This document shows, piece after piece, positions 1 through 7,167 of a stretch of DNA of 27,607 nucleotides. The notes under the pieces are model-generated. The model did not search any database, was not told the origin of the DNA, and saw nothing but the letters and a program-made list of their open reading frames with translations. The stretch is from Pseudomonadota bacterium (GTDB lineage: Bacteria > Pseudomonadota > Alphaproteobacteria > Sphingomonadales > Sphingomonadaceae), in NCBI GenBank assembly GCA_023416515.1, contig JAEZHP010000186.1, forward strand, positions 1-27,607, in the 5' to 3' direction. The translations under genes were made by a program, and so were the position numbers. Numbering within the stretch: position 1 is the first letter of the stretch; the number at the start of each line of letters is the position of its first letter.

Positions 1-131
1 CCGCCCACCAGCCTGCGCGGCGCGGGCGCCGCGGCACGGGGATGAACATGAGGATCGACAAAGCCGGCATGATTCGCGGAACGTATCATGAACAATGGGC
101 TGTAGGAAAATGCTCATTCGCCAACCCGGGA

Positions 132-155
132 GTCCGCAATGGGTGGAAAGCGGAC
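132..155. repeat. GTCCGC...GCGGAC hairpin repeat, copy 1
   Basis: A six-base perfect stem (GTCCGC at 132-137, GCGGAC at 150-155) encloses a 12-base loop, aatgggtggaaa. It begins one base past the stop codon of the minus-strand lipoprotein gene, so it could act as a transcript-end hairpin. A second copy in the same orientation lies at 787-810. I recall near-identical elements scattered through sphingomonad genomes, but copy number cannot be checked from this window. Confidence 0.7.
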
Positions 156-156
156 G

Positions 157-759
157 TCAAGAGGTCCTCTCGAACCCCGCCACTACTTGGCTTCGCGGCA
201 GCAGCCGGAGAGCGCGCCAAACGATTGCGCGCGCCTCGATCGCGGCAGGCGTGTTGCAGCTCCTGGGCGTCGGCAACTCAAAGAGGCCGATTTGGTTGTC
301 GTCGGTTCGGGCTGCGTCTCCTTCGTTGATGAAGGCGATGGCGACTTCACCGAAGTCGTGGGGGCCGCGCCTTTCGCATCCCGCCGGACGCGCTTCGGCC
401 TTATCCAGCCCCTGACCTTCAAGTTTACCAGGGCGCACCCTCCATAGTAGCTGCCTGACCTGCGCTGCGATCTCCGGAGAAACGTCAAGCGTCTCTTTGC
501 CCCTCTCAACCTCGGGGGGTGTCGGACCATAATAGCTGTGTGTGACGATCAGCGTCCTACCGGGACGCAACTCGTAGGACAGCCTATCGCCGCCCCAGTC
601 ATTTGCTCCACGGGTGATGTATAGAGTTTCACGAGACAGAGCCTCCGCCGAAGGAAGGTCGCTCGCGCCGACCAAGCTTTGTGACGGCGCAATCGCCGGA
701 CCGCTGCATGACACGCATACAATGGGGGCAAGGAGCAACGAGGCCTTGATCCTGAGCAC
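157..759 (-). CDS. Putative lipoprotein of unknown function
   Basis: A 200-residue protein I do not recognise. The N-terminus (MLRIKASLLLAPIVCVSC) has a basic start, a short hydrophobic stretch and Cys18, followed by a Ser/Pro/Ala-rich linker. This suggests a lipoprotein signal, although the lipobox CVSC is unusual because it has Cys instead of Leu at -3. The mature part is mixed alpha/beta-like with two further cysteines (in AGCERR and RSCNTP) that could form a disulphide. The gene stands alone: GST upstream is on the other strand, and hairpin repeats lie on both sides (132-155 and 787-810). Reading-frame quality and the signal-like start make a real gene likely. The function is unknown. Confidence 0.65.
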   Translation of the reverse strand: MLRIKASLLLAPIVCVSCSGPAIAPSQSLVGASDLPSAEALSRETLYITRGANDWGGDRLSYELRPGRTLIVTHSYYGPTPPEVERGKETLDVSPEIAAQVRQLLWRVRPGKLEGQGLDKAEARPAGCERRGPHDFGEVAIAFINEGDAARTDDNQIGLFELPTPRSCNTPAAIEARAIVWRALRLLPRSQVVAGFERTS

Positions 760-786
760 TCGTGGAAAGTGTCAGGCAAACCGAGC

Positions 787-810
787 GTCCGCAATGGGGC
801 GAAAGCGGAC
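787..810. repeat. GTCCGC...GCGGAC hairpin repeat, copy 2
   Basis: This has the same GTCCGC/GCGGAC stem as the copy at 132-155, and its loop aatggggcgaaa matches that loop at 10 of 12 positions. It lies in the 113-base gap between the divergent lipoprotein (-) and GST (+) genes. The two copies share orientation and bracket the lipoprotein gene. Confidence 0.7.
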
Positions 811-872
811 GTTGACGGCGGGTTGCAAGACGGAGCGTCACAAGCCCATCGTGCGTCTTTCCGGAGGTGAGC

Positions 873-1526
873 ATGACAATCACCATCACCGCATTCGAGA
901 GCTCGCCGGACCGCGGGCGCGGGTTGGCTCGGGACATGCGGGTTCGCTGGGCGCTCGAGGAAGTGGGGCAGCCCTATGACGTGCGGCTGGTTTCGTTCGC
1001 GGAGATGAAGGAGCCGGCGCATCTCGCGATTCATCCGTTCGGTCAGATCCCGACTTATGAGGAAGGCGACCTTGTCCTGTTCGAGTCGGGAGCGATCGTG
1101 CTCCACATCGCCGAGCGCCATGCGGGCCTTCTGCCGGACGAGGCGGAGCCCCGGGCTCGGGCGATCATGTGGATGTTCGCGGCGCTGAGCACGGTCGAGC
1201 CGCCGATCGTGGAGCGCTCGGGCGCGATCGTGCTGGAGTCCGACAAGAGCTGGCATGAGGAACGGCTGGCGATGCTCGACGAGCGCGTGCGGATCAGACT
1301 GGGCGAGCTTTCGAGGCGGCTCGGCGATGGCGAGTGGCTCGACGGCGGGTTCAGCGCGGGAGACCTGATGATGGTGACGGTCCTGCGCAGGCTCGAGGGA
1401 TCGGGGCTGATCGAGGAATTTGCGAACATCGCCGCTTATGTCGCTCGCGGCGTGGCCCGGCCTGCCTATCAGCGGGCCTTCGCCGCCCAATTGGCAGTGT
1501 TCACCGAGGCCGCGGCGGCCGGCTGA
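873..1526 (+). CDS. Glutathione S-transferase family protein
   Basis: A 217-residue protein of normal GST length. Residues 1-80 form the N-terminal thioredoxin-like domain, with the conserved cis-proline in GQIPTY (Pro60) and the Glu-Ser glutathione-binding pair in LFESGAI (Glu71-Ser72). Residues from about 90 onward form the all-helical C-terminal domain, ending in the usual FSAGDLMMV-type segment. Enzymes of this family conjugate glutathione to electrophiles or reduce peroxides in the cytosol; the substrate cannot be read from sequence. I chose ATG at 873 because GGAGG at 863-867 is five bases upstream. A GTG at 867 is in frame but overlaps that ribosome site. A strong hairpin follows the stop. 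Confidence 0.93.
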   Translation: MTITITAFESSPDRGRGLARDMRVRWALEEVGQPYDVRLVSFAEMKEPAHLAIHPFGQIPTYEEGDLVLFESGAIVLHIAERHAGLLPDEAEPRARAIMWMFAALSTVEPPIVERSGAIVLESDKSWHEERLAMLDERVRIRLGELSRRLGDGEWLDGGFSAGDLMMVTVLRRLEGSGLIEEFANIAAYVARGVARPAYQRAFAAQLAVFTEAAAAG

Positions 1527-1548
1527 GCGCCCTTCCCCCGAAAGCATT

Positions 1549-1581
1549 CGGGCCCGGACGGGAAGCTATCGTCCGGGCCCG
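1549..1581. terminator. Bidirectional hairpin terminator between GST and the zinc-ribbon gene
   Basis: A perfect 12-base stem, CGGGCCCGGACG (1549-1560) with CGTCCGGGCCCG (1570-1581), surrounds a nine-base loop. It lies between the convergent GST (+) and zinc-ribbon (-) genes. The T-run after it is weak on both strands, so its efficiency is uncertain, but its location fits a shared terminator. Confidence 0.7.
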
Positions 1582-1621
1582 TTGTCGCGCCTCCCCGCGC
1601 GAGCTCTGTAAGTCCTTTGCC

Positions 1622-1873
1622 TCAGGCGGCGATCTGGTCCTCGCTCGGGGTACGGTGAAGCCGGAACAGGCCTTCGCCGGTGGTCCCGCCGTCAGCCAGC
1701 GGAAGCGCGGTGGCGCAGAAGGCGCATTCCGCGAGCAACCGTCCGATCAGCCAATGGGTGCGACCGCAGCCTGGGCAGCGATTGACCTCATTCGAATGGT
1801 AGACCGGCTGGTAGCCCCGGATGACGGGGTTGGCGGGTCCGCGCAGGCCGCTGATCGAGATGACGTTCGTCAT
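1622..1873 (-). CDS. Small zinc-ribbon-like conserved hypothetical protein
   Basis: An 83-residue protein with two CxxC pairs, Cys33-Cys36 (CPGC) and Cys50-Cys53 (CAFC), separated by RTHWLIGRLLAE. This is a classic four-cysteine zinc-ribbon spacing. The N-terminal 30 residues contain NPVIRGYQPVYHSNE and the C-terminus is probably disordered. I recall near-identical small proteins as conserved hypotheticals in sphingomonads. The function is unknown; the ribbon could bind nucleic acid or a protein partner. ATG at 1873 is preferred over the in-frame GTG at 1882 because an AGGGAG ribosome site lies eight bases upstream of the ATG and would overlap the GTG. The gene is monocistronic and converges on GST. 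Confidence 0.8.
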   Translation of the reverse strand: MTNVISISGLRGPANPVIRGYQPVYHSNEVNRCPGCGRTHWLIGRLLAECAFCATALPLADGGTTGEGLFRLHRTPSEDQIAA

Positions 1874-2032
1874 GAAACTCACTCCCTTTCACGCCCTTCA
1901 ATATATGAGGGGCCGGTGAGCCGTGCATGAACGTCGACGAAAGGAGCGGTTCAGTCGATCAGGCCGACCCTGCGCCGCCAGCGCCCGACGAAAGCCGCAG
2001 GCGGCGGGGCCAAGCGACCAAATTACAGATGC

Positions 2033-2515
2033 TTAGCCTAGCGGCTCGCCTTCGGGGGCGCCGCGGTCGAGCTTGTCGGGAAGCGGCTCGCCGTTCGGGG
2101 TGAAGTCGAGGCTCACCGAATTGATGCAGAATCGAAGGCCGGTCGGCGGCGGGCCGTCGTCGAAGACGTGGCCCTGATGGCTTCCGCATCGGCCGCAGAC
2201 GATCTCGGTCCGGACCATCCCGTAGCTGGTGTCGCGGATCGTCTCGAGATGTCCTTCGGCGAACGGGCTGGTGAAGCTCGGCCAGCCGGTGCCGCTCTCG
2301 AACTTGGCGCCGCCGTTGAACAGGGGAAGACCGCACAGGCGGCAGGTGTAGACGCCGGGACGCTTCTCCTGGAGGAAGACTCCGCAGAACGGCGCTTCGG
2401 TGCCGTGGTTGAGCAGGACCCGCGCCTCGTCCTGCGTGAGCGTGCTTTCAAGCTCCTGGCGCTGGCCGTCGGTCGGCGGAGTGAGGTCGAAGGTCGTGGC
2501 GGCGGTGTCGGTCAT
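2033..2515 (-). CDS. msrB: Peptide-methionine (R)-S-oxide reductase MsrB
   Basis: A 160-residue MsrB, which reduces the R-epimer of methionine sulfoxide in oxidised proteins. Visible family marks are two zinc-binding CxxC pairs (Cys58/Cys61 in CRLC and Cys107/Cys110 in CGRC), the GTGWPSF segment at 76-81, HVFDDGP, and the catalytic cysteine in RFCINSVSL (Cys130). Cys44 in APFCG could be a resolving thiol. There is no signal peptide, so the protein is cytosolic. The frame stays open upstream to 2596, but ATG at 2515 starts the conserved protein and has GGAG about seven bases ahead. It is the last gene of a minus-strand run, 52 bases after the deaminase, and may be co-transcribed. Confidence 0.96.
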   Translation of the reverse strand: MTDTAATTFDLTPPTDGQRQELESTLTQDEARVLLNHGTEAPFCGVFLQEKRPGVYTCRLCGLPLFNGGAKFESGTGWPSFTSPFAEGHLETIRDTSYGMVRTEIVCGRCGSHQGHVFDDGPPPTGLRFCINSVSLDFTPNGEPLPDKLDRGAPEGEPLG

Positions 2516-2567
2516 TGGGGGTCTCCGGGGGTTCCGGGTCAGATAGGTATTCCCGCCGCCGCTTGCA

Positions 2568-3581
2568 TCAGTTCGCCGCGGCGTAGGCTTCGACACTGGC
2601 GAGGTGGGCGTCGATCTCGTCCTCGGGCAGGAAGGAGCCGAGGAAGCTGTTGCGGGCGAGGGCCACGAGCTCGTCGCGGCCGAGCCCCCTCGCCTCCGCC
2701 GCGGCTCGGAAATTGTCGTTCACATAGCCGCCGAAATAAGCGGGGTCGTCGGAGTTCAAGGTTACGCGGAGGCCTTCGCGGAGCATCCGGTCGACGGGGT
2801 GGACGTCCATGCTTGGGACGACGCACAGCTTGAGGTTGGAGAGCGGGCAGACGGTGAGGGTCATCTGCTCGTCGACGAGGCGGCGGACGAGATCGGAGTC
2901 GTCGAGGCTTCGGTTGCCGTGGTCGAGGCGGTCGATGTGCAAGAGGTCGAGCGCTTCCCAGACATAGTCCGAAGGGCCCTCTTCGCCGGCATGGGCGACC
3001 CGCTTGAGGCCGAGCTGCGCGGCGCGGGCGAAGACCCGCTCGAACTTGCTCGGCGGGTGGCCGAGCTCGGAGCTGTCGAGGCCGACCGCCTCGATCCGGT
3101 CGAGCCAGGGCTCGGCCTGCTCGAGGGTCTCGAACGCCGCTTCCTCGGAGAGATGGCGAAGGAAGCAGAGGATGAGCCGCGAGGTGATGCCGTGCTTCTC
3201 CCTGGCTTCGTCCATTCCGGCGAGCAGGCCCTTGATCGCGGTGTCGAAGGGGATGCCGCGATCGGTGTGGGTCTGGGGATCGAAGAAGATTTCCGAGTGG
3301 ACTACGCGGTCCGCGGCGGCGCGGTCGAAATAGGCGGCGGCGAGGTCGCGGAAATCCTCCTCGGTCTGGAGGACGTTGGCGCCCTGATAATAGATGTCGA
3401 GGAAGTCCTGGAGGTTGGAGAAGCTGTAGGCCGCCCTCACCTCCTCGACGCTGTTGAATGGGATATCGACGCCGTTGCGCCTGGCGAGGGCGAACATCAG
3501 CTCGGGCTCGAGGCTGCCTTCGATATGCATGTGGAGCTCGGCCTTGGGCAGGCCGGCGATGAAGGCGGCGAGATCGGTCAT
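2568..3581 (-). CDS. add: Adenosine deaminase family protein, probably adenine deaminase
   Basis: A 337-residue metal-dependent amidohydrolase of the ADA family. The zinc site is complete: His17 and His19 (ELHMHIEG), His197 (VAHAGEEG, with Glu200 as the proton donor), His221 (LDHGNRS) and Asp278 (NSDDPAYF). The segment GLDSSELGHPPSKF (168-180) resembles the fungal Aah1-type adenine deaminases of this family more than true adenosine deaminases, which carry GxDLAG there. I therefore infer adenine to hypoxanthine as the reaction. The gene lies 48 bases after a Gpt-type phosphoribosyltransferase that could convert the hypoxanthine to IMP. The substrate is inferred from motif and context only. Confidence 0.9.
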   Translation of the reverse strand: MTDLAAFIAGLPKAELHMHIEGSLEPELMFALARRNGVDIPFNSVEEVRAAYSFSNLQDFLDIYYQGANVLQTEEDFRDLAAAYFDRAAADRVVHSEIFFDPQTHTDRGIPFDTAIKGLLAGMDEAREKHGITSRLILCFLRHLSEEAAFETLEQAEPWLDRIEAVGLDSSELGHPPSKFERVFARAAQLGLKRVAHAGEEGPSDYVWEALDLLHIDRLDHGNRSLDDSDLVRRLVDEQMTLTVCPLSNLKLCVVPSMDVHPVDRMLREGLRVTLNSDDPAYFGGYVNDNFRAAAEARGLGRDELVALARNSFLGSFLPEDEIDAHLASVEAYAAAN

Positions 3582-3629
3582 GTCAGGTTCCCCGGAAGCT
3601 GTGCGCCGAACCTATCGAGCCAGCGGCGC

Positions 3630-4160
3630 CTAAGCCAGCCGCTCCGGGACCTCGCTGGCGTCCTCGACGATGCTGTCCGGCTTCGCGACGGCTTCCCATG
3701 GGAAGACGAACCAGCGCTTGTCGGCCGAGCGGTCCATGTTGGTGCCGGCATATTCGACCCGGGCCTTGGAGATGAGGTTGTTCACCAGAACCGCAACCCG
3801 GATATGCTCCTCGCGGCAGCCATGGCTCGCCAGCGTGTCGCGAAGATAGGCGATGGTCGAGCCGCTGTCGTTGATGTCGTCGACGATGAGGATCTTGGAG
3901 CCCTCGCGGCTCTTCGCGGCAAGCTTCTCCAGCAGCTCGTCGGCGAAAGCGGCGTCCCCTGAGCTGTGGTCCACCGAAAGCATGGTGAGGCCGGTGCGGT
4001 GCGAGAGATAAGCGGCCGGGACGAGGCCGCCGCGGCCGACACCGACGAGAAAATCGGGCTTCCAGCTGTCGACCTCGAGCTGCCGGGCGATCGATTCCAG
4101 GTCGCTGAGGAAGGTCTCGTAGGGCACATAGTAAAGCTCGGGCTGCGCGCTCTTGCTCAT
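3630..4160 (-). CDS. gpt: Xanthine/hypoxanthine-guanine phosphoribosyltransferase (Gpt-like)
   Basis: A 176-residue type I phosphoribosyltransferase. The PRPP-binding loop is ILIVDDINDSGST (residues 90-102), preceded by the pyrophosphate-loop region VGVGRGGLVPA (39-49). RWFVFPWE (149-156) lies where purine PRTases stack the base, as in Gpt. It is expected to transfer 5-phosphoribose to xanthine, guanine or hypoxanthine in the cytosol. ATG at 4160 is the start: GAGG lies about ten bases upstream and conserved sequence begins soon after, while the longer open frame to 4283 overlaps the preceding gene. Its downstream neighbour is the deaminase, giving a compact purine-salvage unit. Which base is preferred cannot be read directly. 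Confidence 0.9.
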   Translation of the reverse strand: MSKSAQPELYYVPYETFLSDLESIARQLEVDSWKPDFLVGVGRGGLVPAAYLSHRTGLTMLSVDHSSGDAAFADELLEKLAAKSREGSKILIVDDINDSGSTIAYLRDTLASHGCREEHIRVAVLVNNLISKARVEYAGTNMDRSADKRWFVFPWEAVAKPDSIVEDASEVPERLA

Positions 4161-4194
4161 CGAGAATCGCCTCGTGTGGGGTACCGCGTCTCCT

Positions 4195-5490
4195 TCAGCG
4201 CGGCAGCTCGTACATGGCAAGTGCGGTGTCGCCGTCCAGCCCTCCAGCCGGGAATGTGGCGCCGGGCCTTGCCACCGGCACAAGCCAGCGCCGGCCGACG
4301 AGCTGGCCGTAGCCGTGGTAATAGAGAAAGGGCAGCCGGCCTATCGCTCGGCCGCTCGGACCGACCATGATGCTGCTTTGCTCGTTCGCGACGGGGAGCA
4401 GCATGATGCCGTTGCCGCGGCCGAGCCGAACGCGCCCCGTGGGATCGATCTCCCGGACCCGCCCGTCGACCGCGACTCCCCGGATCGAGCGGAGTCCGCC
4501 ATAAGGGTTCGGGTCGGTGTGCACCCGGACCCGAAGCTCGGGCATACCGCGCTCGTCGCGGCCGATATCGACTTGCCAGTCGTCCGAGGGAAAGCGGTGC
4601 AATTCCTGGCGCGCCTCCATGTCGATGATCGAGCAGTCGCGAACCGGCGCCCCGCGAGACTCGCAAAGCAGCGCATAGGGTCGGCCGGACACGACATGGA
4701 CGTGCACCGTCGCGCGCTCGTCGAGGGGCCGGCCAAAATCGTAGCTCGTCCAGTTGCCGCTGCGCAGATCGAGCAGGTGGATGACGGGTTCGCCGGTTTC
4801 GCGCCAGGAGCAATATTCGGCGCTGTGCGGCATGCAGGAGCGCTGCGACTGGAGCGGCGGGCGCCCGTCGAGAAAATGGATCGTGAAGGGCGCGCGCTCG
4901 CCGGTGACGTGATAGCCCGGGCCGAAACGCATGAAGTCCCTGAAGCCGGCCATCGGCTCGACGTCGCCAGAGGGAAGCTGGATGGCGACGACCCCGCTCT
5001 TCCACTCGCGGTTCTTGGTCTCGGCGAACACTCGGTCGCCGAGTGCGCGGAGGTTCTCGACCGTCATCAGGTCGAGCACGCGCTGCTGAAGGATCCGGCC
5101 GTCGGAGACGTCGATGATGGTGAGCTGGTTCTGGTGAGTGACCGCGAGGCCGAAGCTGCCGACGATCGCGGTTCGAGCGCTTGGGTGGCCGGAGGCGCCG
5201 CCCGGCTGGTCCGCCCAGTCGATCCGTCGAAGCTCACGCCCCTCCCCATCCCACAACTGGATGACGCCGCCGACGGACACGGTCAGGATGCGCGATGCCT
5301 CCGGGTTCATGGTGAAGCTCTGGAAGCCGCATTCCTGCCACGGCTCGCCGTCGGTGTGGACGCTGACGCAGCCGTCGGCCGCGATCGTCCACAACGGTTG
5401 GAGCTCGGGCAGGGTATCGGTCGCCGGCTGCGCGGCTGCAACGGAGGGCGAGATCAGCGCAAGTGCACAGAGGAGTAGCTTCCACGCCAT
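4195..5490 (-). CDS. Secreted beta-propeller-like hypothetical protein
   Basis: A 431-residue protein with a Sec signal peptide (MAWKLLLCALALISPSVAAA, cleavage expected before QPATD). The mature part consists of repeated short beta-type segments such as VIQLWDGEGRELRRIDW, QLTIIDVSDGRIL and VIHLLDLRSGNW, which suggests a WD40/YVTN-like propeller in the periplasm. Several cysteines (for example in DGCVSV, QECGF, RSCMPH and YCSWR) may form disulphides. I do not recognise the family further. ATG at 5490 is chosen because it opens the signal peptide; an in-frame TTG at 5526 lies at the gatB terminator. The gene ends 34 bases before gpt on the same strand, so the two could share a transcript. Confidence 0.75.
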   Translation of the reverse strand: MAWKLLLCALALISPSVAAAQPATDTLPELQPLWTIAADGCVSVHTDGEPWQECGFQSFTMNPEASRILTVSVGGVIQLWDGEGRELRRIDWADQPGGASGHPSARTAIVGSFGLAVTHQNQLTIIDVSDGRILQQRVLDLMTVENLRALGDRVFAETKNREWKSGVVAIQLPSGDVEPMAGFRDFMRFGPGYHVTGERAPFTIHFLDGRPPLQSQRSCMPHSAEYCSWRETGEPVIHLLDLRSGNWTSYDFGRPLDERATVHVHVVSGRPYALLCESRGAPVRDCSIIDMEARQELHRFPSDDWQVDIGRDERGMPELRVRVHTDPNPYGGLRSIRGVAVDGRVREIDPTGRVRLGRGNGIMLLPVANEQSSIMVGPSGRAIGRLPFLYYHGYGQLVGRRWLVPVARPGATFPAGGLDGDTALAMYELPR

Positions 5491-5514
5491 CGCACGGAAG
5501 CTGCCGCAGCGCCC

Positions 5515-5560
5515 GAAAAAGGGCAAGCGGAACCGCTACTTAGTGCGGCTCCCTCTTGCC
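5515..5560 (-). terminator. Rho-independent terminator of gatB
   Basis: Read on the minus strand, GGCAAG pairs with CTTGCC, and inside it GGAGCCGC pairs with GCGGTTCC (one G-T wobble) around the loop ACTAAGTA. CTTTTT follows directly. It begins six bases after the gatB stop codon and precedes the signal-peptide protein gene. Confidence 0.8.
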
Positions 5561-5566
5561 GCGGGG

Positions 5567-7048
5567 TTAGCCGAGAGACTTCTTGAGAAGCTCGTTGACG
5601 ACCTGGGGATTGGCCTTGCCGGCCATCGCCTTCATGGTCTGGCCGACGAAGAAGCCGAACAGCTTGTCCTTGCCGCCGCGATATTCGGCGACCTTGTCCT
5701 CGTTAGCGGCCATCACGTCGGCGATGACCTTCTCGATCGCGCCGGTGTCCGAGGTCTGCTTGAGGCCGCGCTCCTCGACGATCGTGCCCGCATCCTGGCC
5801 GGTCTCGAGCATGATCTCGAACACCTGCTTGGCAAGAGTGCCCGAGAGGGTGCCGTCGGCGACCAGACTCAGCAGTTCGGCGCCCTGCTTCGGCGAAACC
5901 GGGCTGTCGGTGATGTCGCGGCCGAGCCGGTTCAACGCGCCGAACAGGTCCGAAATGACCCAGTTGGACGCAGCCTTGCCGATCTCGGGGCCGGCCTTGC
6001 CGGTCGCGGCGAGCAGTTCCTCGAACCACCGCGCGGTCGTCACGTCGGCGGTGAGGACCGACGCATTGTAGGGGCTCAGGCCCAGCTCCTGCTCGTAGCG
6101 CTGGCGCTTGGCGTCCGGCAGTTCGGGCAGGCTCTCGCGGCACTCGCTCAGGAACGAGTCCGAAAGCTCGACCGGGAGCAGGTCCGGATCCGGGAAGTAG
6201 CGGTAATCGTGCGCCTCTTCCTTGGAGCGAAGGCTGCGCGTCTCGCCCTTGTCGGGGTCGAACAGCCGGGTCTCCTGGACGATGGTGCCGCCCTCCTCCA
6301 GCACCTCGACCTGCCGGTTCGCCTCATAGCGAATCGCGGCCTCGATGAAACGCACCGAATTGACGTTCTTGGTCTCGGTGCGGGTGCCGAACGGCTGGCC
6401 GGGCTTGCGCACCGAGACGTTAACGTCGGCGCGCATCGAGCCCTGCTCCATATTGCCGTCGCACGAGCCGACGTAACGCAGAATCGACCTGAGCTTCCGG
6501 ACGTAAGCCCCTGCTTCCTCGGGAGAACGCATGTCGGGCTTCGACACGATTTCCATCAGCGCGACCCCCGAGCGGTTGAGGTCGACATAGGAGAAGGACG
6601 GATGCTGGTCGTGGAGCATCTTGCCCGCATCCTGCTCGAGGTGGATTCGCTCGATGCCGATCTGCTTGGCGGTGCTCTCGTCCTTGTCGTCGATAAGCAC
6701 CTCAATCACGCCCTCGCCGACGATCGGGTGATAGAGCTGGCTGATCTGGTAGCCCTGCGGAAGGTCCGGATAGAAATAATTTTTCCGGTCGAAGCGCGAC
6801 CAGGCGTTGATCTGCGCATTCAAGGCCATCCCGGTGCGAACGGCCTGGCGAACGCATTCCTCGTTGAGGACCGGAAGCATGCCCGGCATCGCCGCGTCGA
6901 CGAGGCTGACCTGCTGGTTCGGCTCGGCGCCGAATTCGGTCGAGGCGCCCGAGAAGAGCTTGGCGCTGGACACGACCTGGGCGTGGACTTCGAGGCCGAT
7001 CACGACCTCCCACTCGCCCGTGGCGCCATGGATTCGATAATTAGACAT
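5567..7048 (-). CDS. gatB: Asp-tRNA(Asn)/Glu-tRNA(Gln) amidotransferase subunit B
   Basis: A 493-residue GatB. The N-terminal kinase-like cradle domain starts with EWEVVIGLEVHAQ and includes the FDRKNYFYPDLPQGYQISQ segment; it binds the misacylated tRNA and activates the side chain of Glu or Asp. The C-terminal helical and YqeY-like tail ends in GKANPQVVNELLKKSLG, as in the family. Length is normal. It works with GatA and GatC to form Gln-tRNAGln or Asn-tRNAAsn. It is the third gene of the gatCAB order but is separated from gatA by a 119-base gap filled by a long inverted repeat. A strong terminator follows the stop. Confidence 0.98.
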   Translation of the reverse strand: MSNYRIHGATGEWEVVIGLEVHAQVVSSAKLFSGASTEFGAEPNQQVSLVDAAMPGMLPVLNEECVRQAVRTGMALNAQINAWSRFDRKNYFYPDLPQGYQISQLYHPIVGEGVIEVLIDDKDESTAKQIGIERIHLEQDAGKMLHDQHPSFSYVDLNRSGVALMEIVSKPDMRSPEEAGAYVRKLRSILRYVGSCDGNMEQGSMRADVNVSVRKPGQPFGTRTETKNVNSVRFIEAAIRYEANRQVEVLEEGGTIVQETRLFDPDKGETRSLRSKEEAHDYRYFPDPDLLPVELSDSFLSECRESLPELPDAKRQRYEQELGLSPYNASVLTADVTTARWFEELLAATGKAGPEIGKAASNWVISDLFGALNRLGRDITDSPVSPKQGAELLSLVADGTLSGTLAKQVFEIMLETGQDAGTIVEERGLKQTSDTGAIEKVIADVMAANEDKVAEYRGGKDKLFGFFVGQTMKAMAGKANPQVVNELLKKSLG

Positions 7049-7067
7049 AGGATTGCTCCGAACCTTC

Positions 7068-7147
7068 CCGCTCGTCCTGAGCGAAGTCGAAGGGCGCTTG
7101 CACAGACTTGGTCACGGACGCCCTTCGACTTCGCTCAGGACGAACGG
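7068..7147. repeat. Long inverted repeat inside the gatCAB operon
   Basis: Arms at 7068-7096 and 7119-7147 are 29 bases each and match as reverse complements at 28 of 29 positions, around a 22-base spacer. The core is the CTTCGAC...GCTCAGGACGAA type of dispersed element that I recall from sphingomonad genomes. It sits between the gatA stop and the gatB start. As RNA it would form a very stable stem. A related inverted repeat lies at 25014-25103. Confidence 0.85.
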
Positions 7148-7167
7148 AGAGGGCAGCGTTTTGCACG

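Noticed and set aside
1..131. A minus-strand ATG at 49 opens a frame beginning MFIPVPRRPRR that runs off the window edge.
   Set aside because: Only about 16 codons are visible, there is no ribosome site, and no family signal, so a gene call is not supportable.
132..810. The two hairpin repeats considered as a CRISPR array.
   Set aside because: Only two copies, 631 bases apart with a gene between them; no regular spacers and no cas genes.
1948..2010. A short minus-strand frame ending FVGRWRRRVGLID before TGA.
   Set aside because: Only a TTG start is available, the product would be about 20 residues, and no ribosome site or homologue is recognised.
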